From NCBI RefSeq assembly GCF_015352955.1, contig NZ_JACYOX010000025.1:26687-90686 (forward strand): 64,000 bases of DNA. Direction: 5' to 3'. The number at the start of each line of letters is the position of its first letter. Within the stretch, counting starts at the first letter, position 1. Shown in pieces: positions 1 through 8,562 of the stretch. The notes beneath the pieces are model-generated. The model did not search any database. It saw nothing but the letters and a program-made list of their open reading frames with translations, and was not told the origin of the DNA. Source of the stretch: Noviherbaspirillum soli (GTDB taxonomy: Bacteria > Pseudomonadota > Gammaproteobacteria > Burkholderiales > Burkholderiaceae_D). The position numbers and the translations under genes are program-made.

Positions 1-1258
1 AGCTTTCATCCAACGCTTCTAGGAATGTCTCATTGGTGAAAAGTGTTTGGAAGCTATCGTCAACGGTACCCAGTTTAAACTTTGTGTCCTTCATTTCAGC
101 CAGCATGCGCGCTTCATCGCTGGCGTATACTGCACCGTCATAGTTGTAGACGACTGCCCCTAAGCCAATGCCGGCAGGAGACATCAAGTCGACGTAGCCG
201 GGGTCGCGGCACGTAAGCATTTTGGTCAGAATGGTCGCGGCGTAATATTCGCGAAATTCGATTCCTTGCCGGTTCAGTTCTATGATGTAGTCCAGCGCCT
301 CATCATAGAACTGCAGCCAACGCTCAGCGTTGTAAGCGCGGTAGAACTTCGTTTTAAGGGCAAAACCGTACGGCGATAGCGGACGTAGAAAAATGCCGCT
401 GAATTCCTGCTCCAGATATTCATCAATTATTTCGTGAACTAGAGGAAGGCTCGCTTCGGTGGTAGTCATGAGTGCGCTGACCGACCGACGGCCGAGACGC
501 TGCCGCACCTTGGAAATTCCCGCAATTGTGCGTTCGTAAGAATCGCCACCCGGACGCGGCCGATTTTTGTTATGCAGTTCGCGTGGGCCGTCTAAGGACG
601 TTGAAATGCCGATGTCATGTTCTGCGCAGAAGTTGAGCATTTCATCGTCAATGACCGCCAAATTGGTCGCTGCAATAAAGGTCAACCCCTTGGGCTGGGG
701 CAGATTTTGATTGGCGGCCTTCGCCCTCAGTACTACATACTTCATCATCTCAAAATTTAAAAACGACTCACCGCCTTGGAATTCAATCTTCACTGCGGGG
801 TTGGGAGACTGCAGCACCAAGCCGATGGCTTTTTCCGCATGTTCTCGGCTCATGTCGAAGGTCGCCTTGTCCTCGGACTGCCGGGATACTTGGCAATAGG
901 GACAGGCGTGTTCACACCGAAGGGTAAGCACGAAGATATGAAGTCCCGTCCAGTTCGCTAACTGCTCATGGCGGGTGCGGACCTTAATCGCTAGCAGGTC
1001 AGGCGCCATGCGAGAGTGCGCGTCGGTCAGGAAATGCCGCGCGCGTAAGTCGGCATAATGTGGGTCCTCTGCTCGCATTTGCCCGCTTACGAGGCGCTGT
1101 AGCGGTTCGCGTTCGATGAGCGCGTATTCCCCAGCGAGGTTGGTAGCAACATAGCGGGAGTCGTCCAGCGCGGTGAAGCGAAATGGCAAAATGTCGTACT
1201 GCGCGGGTCGGTCAACCGGGATACGGTTGAAAAACGTCATTGGCTGAAATTTGCTCAT
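1..1258 (-). CDS. hxsB: HxsB, radical SAM maturase of the His-Xaa-Ser system (3' end beyond window)
   Basis: This is a radical SAM enzyme whose family is predicted to modify a His-Xaa-Ser repeat peptide; the chemistry is not established. I read about 419 codons from the ATG at 1258, preceded by a GAGG ribosome site, with no stop before the left edge. The [4Fe-4S] motif C-x3-C-x2-C is visible as RCEHACPYC near residues 115-122, followed by the GGES motif (EFQGGES) that often binds SAM and by an SPASM-like overall layout. The start lies 8 bases after the hxsD stop, so the two are probably one operon. The call rests on the trio of repeat peptide, HxsD-like protein and this rSAM. The partner rSAM, HxsC, is expected just outside the window. 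Another peptide-modifying rSAM (sulfatase-maturase type) is the main alternative. Confidence 0.85.
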   Translation of the reverse strand, partial: MSKFQPMTFFNRIPVDRPAQYDILPFRFTALDDSRYVATNLAGEYALIEREPLQRLVSGQMRAEDPHYADLRARHFLTDAHSRMAPDLLAIKVRTRHEQLANWTGLHIFVLTLRCEHACPYCQVSRQSEDKATFDMSREHAEKAIGLVLQSPNPAVKIEFQGGESFLNFEMMKYVVLRAKAANQNLPQPKGLTFIAATNLAVIDDEMLNFCAEHDIGISTSLDGPRELHNKNRPRPGGDSYERTIAGISKVRQRLGRRSVSALMTTTEASLPLVHEIIDEYLEQEFSGIFLRPLSPYGFALKTKFYRAYNAERWLQFYDEALDYIIELNRQGIEFREYYAATILTKMLTCRDPGYVDLMSPAGIGLGAVVYNYDGAVYASDEARMLAEMKDTKFKLGTVDDSFQTLFTNETFLEALDES

Positions 1259-1266
1259 ACCAATCC

Positions 1267-1584
1267 TCACACCGCTGGAGCTGCGCCATCCGGCGCAATG
1301 AGGCCCGTTTTGGAGAATGCATGCGCCAAGATAAGGTTGCGCACTCCTTCTGTCTGAATGCGTATTTGCTCACGCAACTGCTGGTCGAGTGCTTCGTTAC
1401 GGAGCAGTTTTCCAAGATGGTCAAGCCCCTCCTCTGACTTCATCCCAAGGGGGCTAGCCGTGACGATGATGCAATTTTTACCGTCTCGTGATTGCAAATT
1501 GACTCCAAAAGAAGCGACGGCTGTGAAACGGTGGCAAGCTTTCTGAATCGCCAAAAGCGAAAATGCATTGGCGTCAAATTCCAT
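1267..1584 (-). CDS. hxsD: HxsD, small conserved protein of the His-Xaa-Ser system
   Basis: This 105-residue protein has the properties of HxsD, a small family found only beside the paired radical SAM proteins HxsB and HxsC; its role is unknown, perhaps as a peptide carrier or maturase subunit. The visible family-like stretch is LLRNEALDQQLREQIR near residue 62, matching the leucine/arginine signature for which the family is known, followed by the sequence NLILAHAFSKTG. The frame is open upstream to 1692, but I choose the ATG at 1584 (MEFDANAFSL). The longer N-terminus would run through the hairpin at 1682-1706, and its sequence looks non-coding. A weak AAAGAA site precedes 1584. The gene lies between the peptide gene and hxsB. 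Confidence 0.8.
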   Translation of the reverse strand: MEFDANAFSLLAIQKACHRFTAVASFGVNLQSRDGKNCIIVTASPLGMKSEEGLDHLGKLLRNEALDQQLREQIRIQTEGVRNLILAHAFSKTGLIAPDGAAPAV

Positions 1585-1681
1585 TACAAGTGGTTCTTTC
1601 AAAATATTCTCTGAAAAATGGGATGGATAGTGCCCACGCGTATTGATGGCGGAAGCGGGTGGGAAAAGAACATATGAATGG

Positions 1682-1706
1682 AAACGCCCCAACTTCTGGG
1701 GCGTTT
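1682..1706 (-). terminator. Hairpin between hxsA and hxsD, probable attenuator
   Basis: A perfect 9-bp stem (AAACGCCCC / GGGGCGTTT) with a 7-base loop lies 19 bases after the hxsA stop. In the direction of transcription it ends in GTTTCCATTC, a poor U-tract, so partial rather than full termination is likely. Such an element would give more transcript for the peptide than for the enzymes. Confidence 0.6.
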
Positions 1707-1724
1707 ATGCGAGGCTTAGCTGAA

Positions 1725-2012
1725 TTAATACCCCGAACGGTGACTGTGGTGGCTGCTGTGAGACGAATGCGAAGAATGCGAACTATGCCAAGCAAGCATT
1801 TGGCCCGCCTCGGAACGCTTCATCATCAGCGAATGCAGTTCTCCATCTTTGACGTAGAAGCTCTCGGTGGTGCCAAGCGCTGCTATGTTGGTGGCAGACG
1901 CCGCCTTAATGTTGTCAGTTACAGGGTTATCGGTAGCCACTTTCGCCTCCACTTGGCCGCTTAGTGCAGCCGCAGCTGCAGCAACTGGTATCAAAAATGT
2001 GAATTTTTTCAT
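1725..2012 (-). CDS. hxsA: HxsA-type His-Xaa-Ser repeat peptide with signal sequence
   Basis: This 95-residue protein starts with a Sec-type signal (MKKFTFLIPVAAAAAALSG, cleavage probably after QVEA near residue 23). It ends in a low-complexity tail of HSS repeats, WHSSHSSHSSHSSHH followed by SHRSGY, covering residues 75-95. His-Xaa-Ser repeats beside HxsD and HxsB define the presumed substrate of the Hxs radical SAM enzymes. The start is supported by a strong site (GAGGACAGG) directly before the ATG. It is the first gene of the cassette and probably the most highly expressed because of the hairpin that follows. The modification site and function are unknown. Because it has a signal peptide, the modified product should act in the envelope or outside the cell. 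Confidence 0.85.
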   Translation of the reverse strand: MKKFTFLIPVAAAAAALSGQVEAKVATDNPVTDNIKAASATNIAALGTTESFYVKDGELHSLMMKRSEAGQMLAWHSSHSSHSSHSSHHSHRSGY

Positions 2013-2656
2013 CCTGTCCTCAGTTTTTGTTCGTTAATTTCGTGGTATTGCCGCTCTAGTATATATAACAATATAAATTTGAAACATGATTTTTTGAAAC
2101 TTTTTATGCAGGAACTAACCGCTCTCGCATCGTTGCTGGCGAGATTCATTCGCGACAATTTCATTGGTTTAAGAGTTGCGAATTATCTATTCTTGCGAGG
2201 GGAAACAAGGTAGCGAATTACACGTTTAATATGCGCCATGGGCAAGGTGAGAGCGCAATCGACGGTTTCGATGGGCTTCATTCGAGGTGAGGACCGCTGT
2301 CAGAGATGCCATGCTGGCAAAAAAATATGCCTGCATAAGTTGCGTAAAATACAAAACATATTCCAAAAAGTGGAAGTGTCGTTTCTCCGACCTAAGTTTG
2401 TGGAAACAAAGGTACTGCATTGAATATTGTTAAACGGATTTCGCATGTATGTGCTGGAAAATATAAAATTTCCCAATGCCAATGCCAATGTAAATGCATC
2501 GTATCGACTCCGTTACCCGTTGGGGCAGGTGAGCATGCCAATTGCAGGCCAGGCCGATGCTGATGCTGAAAGTACAAACTTATAACAGCCAACGACTTGC
2601 TTCGTCGGCTGCAATCCCAAAATGGGTTACACAGTAGTTACACGGAGACCAGAAAG
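2013..2656. other. Gene-free AT-rich region upstream of hxsA
   Basis: About 640 bases without a convincing gene; the short open frames on both strands have no ribosome site or recognisable product. The stretch 2050-2110 is very AT-rich and, read on the minus strand, contains TTTCAA followed after 17 bases by TACTAG, with an overlapping TATACT. This is a plausible sigma-70 promoter for the hxs cassette. I see nothing else I can name. Confidence 0.4.
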
Positions 2657-2684
2657 CAAAAAGCCCAACCTTGTGGGCTGGGCT
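2655..2684 (-). terminator. Terminator after tRNA-Thr
   Basis: Read on the minus strand, AGCCCA pairs with TGGGCT and is followed at once by TTTTTGCTTTC. It lies 17 bases downstream of the tRNA 3' end and fits a Rho-independent terminator. Confidence 0.75.
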
Positions 2685-2700
2685 AAATGCTTGATTCTAT

Positions 2701-2776
<76 letters not shown>

Positions 2777-2838
2777 GAAGACGCGTATTCTAACAAGAAA
2801 TCCGCGCAACTTGCCACATCAATCTTGATCCGCGCGGA

Positions 2839-3849
2839 TCAGGCGTCGCGGTGGTAGGACGTTACCAGGTCCACCTCGTTCTTCGAGCCCAGGAAAACAG
2901 GCACGCGCTGGTGCAGCTTTTCGGGCTGGATGTCCAGGATGCGCTGCTTGCCGTCGGTGGCGGCGCCGCCGGCCTGCTCGACGATGAAGGCCATCGGGTT
3001 GGCTTCGTACATCAGGCGCAGCTTGCCTGGCTTGTCCGGGTCGCGGGCGTCGGCCGGGTACATGAAGACGCCGCCGCGGGTCAGGATGCGGTGCACGTCG
3101 GCCACCATCGAGGCGATCCAGCGCATGTTGAAGTCCTTGCCGCGTGGGCCCGTCTTGCCGGCCTGCATTTCGTCAACGTAGCGCTTGACCGGCGCATACC
3201 AGTGGCGGGCGTTGGAGGCGTTGATCGCGTATTCCTTGGTATCTTCCGGAATCTTCGCCTCTTTCTGCGTCATCACCCAGGAACCCATCTCGCGGTCCAG
3301 CGTGAAGGACTGCACGCCGTTGCCGGTGGTGAGCACCAGCACGGTCTGCGGGCCATACACCGCGTAACCGGCGGCGACCTGCTGGCTGCCGGGCTGCAGG
3401 AAGGCGGCTTCGGTCGGGACCGTCATGCCGTGCGGCGCCTTCAGCACCGAGAAAATGGTGCCGATCGAGACGTTGACGTCGATGTTGGACGAGCCGTCGA
3501 GCGGATCGAACAGCAGCAGGTACTCGCCCATCGGGTAGCGGTTGGGAATCGGGTGGATGGTTTCCATTTCCTCGGAAGCCATCGCGGCCAGGTGGCCGCC
3601 CCATTCATTGGCCTGCAGCAGGATGTCGTTGGAAATGATGTCCAGCTTCTTCTGGATCTCGCCCTGCACGTTTTCGCTCTCGGCTTCGCTGGTGCCCAGC
3701 ACCTCGCCCAGCGCGCCCTTGCCCACCGCGTGGCTGATGGTCTTGCAGGCGCGCGCGACGACTTCGATCAGAAGCCGCAGTTCGGCGGGAATGGTGTTGT
3801 GCAGGCGCTGCTCTTCGATAAGGTGCTGGGTCAGGCTGATACGTTTCAT
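2839..3849 (-). CDS. fbp: Class 1 fructose-1,6-bisphosphatase
   Basis: This gluconeogenic and Calvin-type enzyme hydrolyses fructose 1,6-bisphosphate to fructose 6-phosphate in the cytosol. The 336-residue length is normal for class 1. The metal and phosphate site [15 protein letters not shown] is visible near residues 111-125. EEMETIHPI (residues 92-100) supplies an acidic ligand pair, and the C-terminal stretch [21 protein letters not shown] is typical of the substrate-binding end. The start at 3849 matches other betaproteobacterial Fbp proteins ([10 protein letters not shown]). It lies 51 bases downstream of pepN on the same strand, an order common in Burkholderiales, and is probably co-transcribed with it. 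Confidence 0.97.
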   Translation of the reverse strand: MKRISLTQHLIEEQRLHNTIPAELRLLIEVVARACKTISHAVGKGALGEVLGTSEAESENVQGEIQKKLDIISNDILLQANEWGGHLAAMASEEMETIHPIPNRYPMGEYLLLFDPLDGSSNIDVNVSIGTIFSVLKAPHGMTVPTEAAFLQPGSQQVAAGYAVYGPQTVLVLTTGNGVQSFTLDREMGSWVMTQKEAKIPEDTKEYAINASNARHWYAPVKRYVDEMQAGKTGPRGKDFNMRWIASMVADVHRILTRGGVFMYPADARDPDKPGKLRLMYEANPMAFIVEQAGGAATDGKQRILDIQPEKLHQRVPVFLGSKNEVDLVTSYHRDA

Positions 3850-3900
3850 GTTGGCTTTCTTGACGGCGTTAATCGTTAATCGTTGATCACTGACTGGTGA

Positions 3901-6573
3901 TCATTCATCGGCGGCGAGTGCCTTGCTGACCACTTCATAGACATCCTTGGACAGGCGCGGCGTGGCGGCGACCCGCTGCAATGCTTCCTGCATCTGCTCC
4001 TGCAGCGCCGGCGCGTACTTGCGCCAGCGATCCAGCGTGCGCGCAAGGCGGGCGGCAACCTGCGGGTTCAGGGTGTTCAATGCAATCACCTGCTCGGACC
4101 AGAACAGGTAGCCGCTGCCGTCGGCGGCATGGAATTGCGCCGGGTTGCCGTTGCAGAAGCTGAAGATCAGGCTGCGCGCCCGGTTCGGGTTCTTCAGGCT
4201 GAAAGCCGGATGCTTCATCAGCCTGCGCACCGCATTGACGTCGGTGGCGGGCGCCATGGCCTGCAGCGAGAACCACTTGTCGATCACCAGCGGCTCATCC
4301 TCGAATTCGCTGTAGAAGCGCTCCAGCGCATCCTTCCTGCCGGGAGCGCTGCTGTTCTGCAGCGCGGCCAGCGCGGCGATGCGGTCGGTCATGTTGCCGG
4401 CCTGGTCGTACTGTGATTGCGCAATCGCGTGGCTGTCGGTGTCGTCCAGTTCGGCCAGGTATTGCAGCGCAACGTTCTTCAGGCCGCGCTTGCCGGCCGA
4501 CAGCGCATCCGGGCTGTAGTCGCCGGGCGTCTGGTTCAGCTGGTGCAGCTGCACCAGCTCGTTGCGCAGGGTGCGCGCCAGCAGGCGGCGCATGAACTGG
4601 CGGGCGGTGTGGATGGCCTGCGGGTCGATCACGTCCATCTGCTCGGCCAGCACGCCTTCGCTGGGCAGGGTCAGCACCAGTTCGCGGAAGGCCGGGTCCA
4701 GCGTGCTGTCGGCCAGGGTCTTGTGCAGCGCCGCCGCATAGGTTTCCAGGTTGGCGGTGGATTCGCGCATCGGTTCCTGGTTCTGCACCATGCGGGTCAG
4801 GCTCAGCAGCCGGCGGGTGGCCAGGCGCTGGCCGGCTTCCCAGCGGTTGAACGGGTCGCTGTCATTGGCCATCAGGAAGGCCAGTTCCGCGTCGCTGTAT
4901 TCATAGTCCAGCACCACCGGCGCGGAAAAGTCGCGCAGCAGCGAAGGCACCGGCTTTTCCGGCACGCCGACGAAGCGGAAGGTCTGGCTTTCCCCGGTCA
5001 GTTCCAGCACGCGGGTGGTCGGCGCGTCGGCCACATCCTCGCCTTCTGCCGTCAGCGGCAGATCGGCGCCGACGGCATCCAGCAGGCCGACCTTGACCGG
5101 GATATGGAACGGCAGCTTGGTCTTCTGGCCGGGCGTGGGCGGACAGGACTGGCTCAGCGTGATGTCGTAGGTGCGGCTCTCTTCGTCGTAGCGGGTCTTG
5201 ACGGTCACGCGCGGCGTGCCGGCCTGGCTGTACCAGCGCTCGAACTGGTCGAGGTTGCGGCCGTTGGCATCGGCCATCGCGGCGCGGAAGTCGTCGCAGG
5301 TCACGGCCTGGCCGTCATGCCGCTGGAAGTACAGGTCCATGCCCTTCCTGAAGCCGTCGCGGCCCAGCAGGGTCTGGTACATGCGCACCACCTCGCTGCC
5401 CTTCTCGTAAATGGTGACGGTGTAGAAGTTGCTGATCTCGACATAGCTGTCGGGCCGCACCGGGTGCGCCATCGGGCCGGCATCTTCCGGGAACTGGGCC
5501 TGGCGCAGCACCCGCACGTCGTCGATGCGCTTGACCGCGCGGCCGCTCTCGGTGCCCACCATGTCGGCGGAGAATTCCTGGTCGCGGAACACGGTCAGGC
5601 CTTCCTTGAGCGACAGCTGGAACCAGTCGCGGCAGGTGACGCGGTTGCCGGTCCAGTTGTGGAAGTACTCGTGGCCGACCACGGCTTCGATGTTGGCGTA
5701 ATCGGCATCGGTGGCGATGCGGGAATTGGCCAGCACATACTTGGTGTTGAAGATGTTCAGGCCCTTGTTTTCCATCGCGCCCATGTTGAAGTCGCCGACG
5801 GCGACGATCATGAAGCGGTCCAGGTCAAGCTCCAGGCCGAAACGCTCCTCGTCCCAGCGTATGCTGTTCTTCAGCGAGTCCATTGCATGCTGGGTCTTGT
5901 CGAGGTTGCCCTCCTCCACCCACACCTGCAGCAGCACCTCGCGGCCCGACTGCAGGGTATAGCGTTCCTCCTGGCAGACCAGGTTGCCGGCCACCAGCGC
6001 GAACAGGTAGGACGGCTTCATGAACGGGTCTTCCCACAGCGCGTAATGGCGGCCGTCGCCCAGGTCGCCTTCCTCGATCAGGTTGCCGTTGGACAGCAGC
6101 ACCGGATACTTCTGCCGGTCGGCGCGCAGCATCACGGTGTAGCGCGCCATTACATCTGGCCGGTCGGGAAAGTAGGTGATCTTGCGGAAGCCCTCGGCCT
6201 CGCACTGGGTAAAGAAATTGCCGTTGGACACATACAGGCCCATCAGCGAGGTATTGGCGTCGGGATGCAGCGCGGTCTCGATTTCCAGCGTGACATTCTC
6301 TGGCGCATCCGGGATCACCAGTTCGCCGCCGTTCAGGCGATAGGCGCGACGGTTCAGGAGCTTGCCGTTCATGCGCAGCGCCACCAGTTCCAGGGTGTCG
6401 CCATGCAGCACAATATCGTTGGCGCGGCCATCGGGATTGCGGGTCATGGTCAGGCGCGCCGCGACCCGGGTCAGCTTGGGATCGAGGTCGAAGCCCAGTT
6501 CGACGGTTTCTACACGGTAGTTCGACGCGGCATAGTCGCTGCGATAGATTGCCTGGGAAGTATCGGTTCGCAT
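3901..6573 (-). CDS. pepN: Aminopeptidase N (M1 family zinc metallopeptidase)
   Basis: This cytosolic M1 aminopeptidase removes N-terminal residues from peptides and is a main activity in peptide turnover. The 890-residue length fits the bacterial PepN class (about 870-900). The exopeptidase motif GAMENKGL is present near residue 268, and the zinc motif HEYFHNW with its downstream glutamate (RDWFQLSLKEGL) lies near residues 305-330. The all-helical C-terminal half expected of PepN is also present. The start at 6573 (MRTDTSQAIY) leads directly into the first beta-domain. It is the first gene of a likely pepN-fbp operon and is divergent from the LRR gene, with a 275-base shared intergenic space. 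Confidence 0.97.
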   Translation of the reverse strand: MRTDTSQAIYRSDYAASNYRVETVELGFDLDPKLTRVAARLTMTRNPDGRANDIVLHGDTLELVALRMNGKLLNRRAYRLNGGELVIPDAPENVTLEIETALHPDANTSLMGLYVSNGNFFTQCEAEGFRKITYFPDRPDVMARYTVMLRADRQKYPVLLSNGNLIEEGDLGDGRHYALWEDPFMKPSYLFALVAGNLVCQEERYTLQSGREVLLQVWVEEGNLDKTQHAMDSLKNSIRWDEERFGLELDLDRFMIVAVGDFNMGAMENKGLNIFNTKYVLANSRIATDADYANIEAVVGHEYFHNWTGNRVTCRDWFQLSLKEGLTVFRDQEFSADMVGTESGRAVKRIDDVRVLRQAQFPEDAGPMAHPVRPDSYVEISNFYTVTIYEKGSEVVRMYQTLLGRDGFRKGMDLYFQRHDGQAVTCDDFRAAMADANGRNLDQFERWYSQAGTPRVTVKTRYDEESRTYDITLSQSCPPTPGQKTKLPFHIPVKVGLLDAVGADLPLTAEGEDVADAPTTRVLELTGESQTFRFVGVPEKPVPSLLRDFSAPVVLDYEYSDAELAFLMANDSDPFNRWEAGQRLATRRLLSLTRMVQNQEPMRESTANLETYAAALHKTLADSTLDPAFRELVLTLPSEGVLAEQMDVIDPQAIHTARQFMRRLLARTLRNELVQLHQLNQTPGDYSPDALSAGKRGLKNVALQYLAELDDTDSHAIAQSQYDQAGNMTDRIAALAALQNSSAPGRKDALERFYSEFEDEPLVIDKWFSLQAMAPATDVNAVRRLMKHPAFSLKNPNRARSLIFSFCNGNPAQFHAADGSGYLFWSEQVIALNTLNPQVAARLARTLDRWRKYAPALQEQMQEALQRVAATPRLSKDVYEVVSKALAADE

Positions 6574-6848
6574 GGGATGTCGGGACGGGTGAAAAGGCGA
6601 ACGGGCATTTTACCAATGCACGGCGGGCGTGCATTGATTTTATGGCCATCCCTTGCGGCAATGCGGGGGCTAGTCTGGCTGGTGGGAAAGGCGGCTTCGC
6701 ATGCGCTTTCCGGAAAATGCGCATCGGGCTTGCCCTGCCATTAGGCGTGCGAACAAGGAACATCGCCTGGGGCAGGCGTACTTACCGCCTCGTCCTCCAG
6801 GTCTTTCAGTCTTCTTTTTTAAATCCCACCATATGCAGGAGCCAATTC

Positions 6849-8483
6849 ATGCAACCCGTCAGTCCACGCACCAGAAACAACCAAACGTATGACAACACCG
6901 AAGCAGGGAACTTATCATCCAGCGAACAGCGCACGAGCGCAGGTACCTGCAAGGAGGAAAAACCGCCCCGTCCTCCCTTGCGCAGGCATCCAGCGACTTA
7001 CGAAGGGCTAAATCAGCCAAAATGGCTTACAGCCTTCATGGAAGGCAACGTGCCGCCCTATCGGAAAAGAGAGGACATCGCCAAGTTTTTATGGAAAGAG
7101 AGCGGCACAAAAGAGCCTTTCGAAGCGTGGGATAAAAAGCCCGATAGTGAGGAAGCTATTCACGAGTATTGGGAGAACAGCCAATCTCTTGAGCGCTGGT
7201 GCATTGACAATAATGAGCCGGCAGCCCTGCTCTGGCTGCTTGAAACATCAAATATGCACCAGCTGCACTGGAATTTAAACGCGATTTCCAATGAAGACGC
7301 AGCTGTCTGGTTTGAAGCAATAGCAAAGGATGTGAACATTACCACCTTGTTTTTCAACAACGCGACGCTTGATGGGGAAATGGCGAAGTTGTTCGAAAGT
7401 TGCCTAAGCAGAAAAAAGAATCTTGTCGACCTTGCCCTCCGAAATGTTCACATTCCCCAAACGCCTTCCGGCGCATGCAGCGGATTCCTTCTGGCGAACG
7501 GGATCGCGGCTAATCAAGGTTTGAAAGCGCTTTTCCTGGCAGGCTCCGATATCGAGGAGACGGATTGGATATTTCTTATGGAAAAAATTCGTAATCACAG
7601 CAGTCTCCGTGTTGTCCATATCAGCAATGTCGCCATAACGAAGAAACAGCTAACGGTCATTATTGATAACATTAATTTAAATCCCCACATCCAGGAGCTT
7701 CATTTTTCCCACGTCAAATTGGATTCAAAGCAGGCTCAGGTTATCGCCAATTTCCTTTCCAACAATTCGTCTTTGAAAATACTAGCGATTGAAAATGCTG
7801 ATCTCGAGGCGGCTAGCGGTTGCCTGATCGCCGAGGGGTTGGTCAACAATACTTCGCTTACCGAACTGAATCTTTCCGAAAACAAGCTGAACGAAGAATT
7901 CGCCGCCACATGCGCCACGCTTCTGCAAAAAAACAATCATCTTGAAACGCTCATTCTGAGTGTGAACAAGCTAGGCGACAAAGGCGCCGAAGCACTTGCA
8001 AACGCATTGCGGACAAACGAAAAGCTTTCTTATCTGTGCCTTCAGTCGAATAACATCGGTGAAAAGGGAGGGCTGTCGATTGCCAACATGCTGGCCTCGA
8101 ATCCTTCGCTTTCCCAGATGTTCATTTCCAACAATGCTTGCGGGCCGAATGTAGTCAAGGAATTGTCGCTTAGCCTGCAAACCAACTCGTCGCTTCAGTA
8201 CCTGCAGCATTCCGAATGCGGATTCGAAGAAAAGGATGTGGAGTTCATTGGCCAGGTCGTGACACGCAACACGGAAACACACGCCAGCAGAGACCACGAC
8301 GCCATACTGTTTAGCCGTTCTGGCGCCGGTCCGGGAGGCTGGCTCCCCCCTGAAATCAGCTACCAGATCATGAACTATCTGCGGATGCAATCGGCCAACA
8401 GGGACGAATACGAATCAACTGCCACCGCCATAGAGCTTGCGATCAACGCCATGAAGGTACCGCCACAGGAAAAAGCCAGTTGA
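6849..8483 (+). CDS. Leucine-rich-repeat protein, RNase-inhibitor type, possible secreted effector
   Basis: This 544-residue protein has a Ser/Thr/Pro/Arg-rich N-terminus (residues 1-55) with no Sec signal. It is followed by a long array of about 28-residue leucine-rich repeats of the ribonuclease-inhibitor type, for example LSENKLNEEF, LSVNKLGDKGAEALANALRTN and LQSNNIGEKGG (roughly residues 110-470). Near residue 499 the sequence LPPEISYQIMNYL resembles the core of an F-box, but this is weak evidence. I chose ATG 6849 because of an AGGAG site 7 bases upstream; the longer open frame upstream has neither a ribosome site nor plausible coding character. Codon use looks AT-richer than its neighbours, suggesting transfer. 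LRR proteins of this type are often effectors acting in eukaryotic hosts, but no secretion-system gene or hrp-type box was seen nearby, so function is open. Confidence 0.8.
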   Translation: MQPVSPRTRNNQTYDNTEAGNLSSSEQRTSAGTCKEEKPPRPPLRRHPATYEGLNQPKWLTAFMEGNVPPYRKREDIAKFLWKESGTKEPFEAWDKKPDSEEAIHEYWENSQSLERWCIDNNEPAALLWLLETSNMHQLHWNLNAISNEDAAVWFEAIAKDVNITTLFFNNATLDGEMAKLFESCLSRKKNLVDLALRNVHIPQTPSGACSGFLLANGIAANQGLKALFLAGSDIEETDWIFLMEKIRNHSSLRVVHISNVAITKKQLTVIIDNINLNPHIQELHFSHVKLDSKQAQVIANFLSNNSSLKILAIENADLEAASGCLIAEGLVNNTSLTELNLSENKLNEEFAATCATLLQKNNHLETLILSVNKLGDKGAEALANALRTNEKLSYLCLQSNNIGEKGGLSIANMLASNPSLSQMFISNNACGPNVVKELSLSLQTNSSLQYLQHSECGFEEKDVEFIGQVVTRNTETHASRDHDAILFSRSGAGPGGWLPPEISYQIMNYLRMQSANRDEYESTATAIELAINAMKVPPQEKAS

Positions 8484-8562
8484 AAACTTGCCTTGCTGAC
8501 GGTCAGCGCCGCGTTCCTCACGACCTGACAGGTGCCCGCATGAAGCCAGACGTCTTACCGCC

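Noticed and set aside
2226..2423. Short open frames upstream of hxsA considered as extra Hxs peptides
   Set aside because: None has a His-Xaa-Ser pattern or a signal sequence, and none has a ribosome site.
6690..6720. A possible PIP/hrp-type box upstream of the LRR gene
   Set aside because: Only one TTCG half is present; the second half does not match at the required spacing.
4417..6744. A 775-codon open frame antisense to pepN
   Set aside because: The pepN frame has all catalytic motifs. The antisense translation is low-complexity, with no ribosome site.
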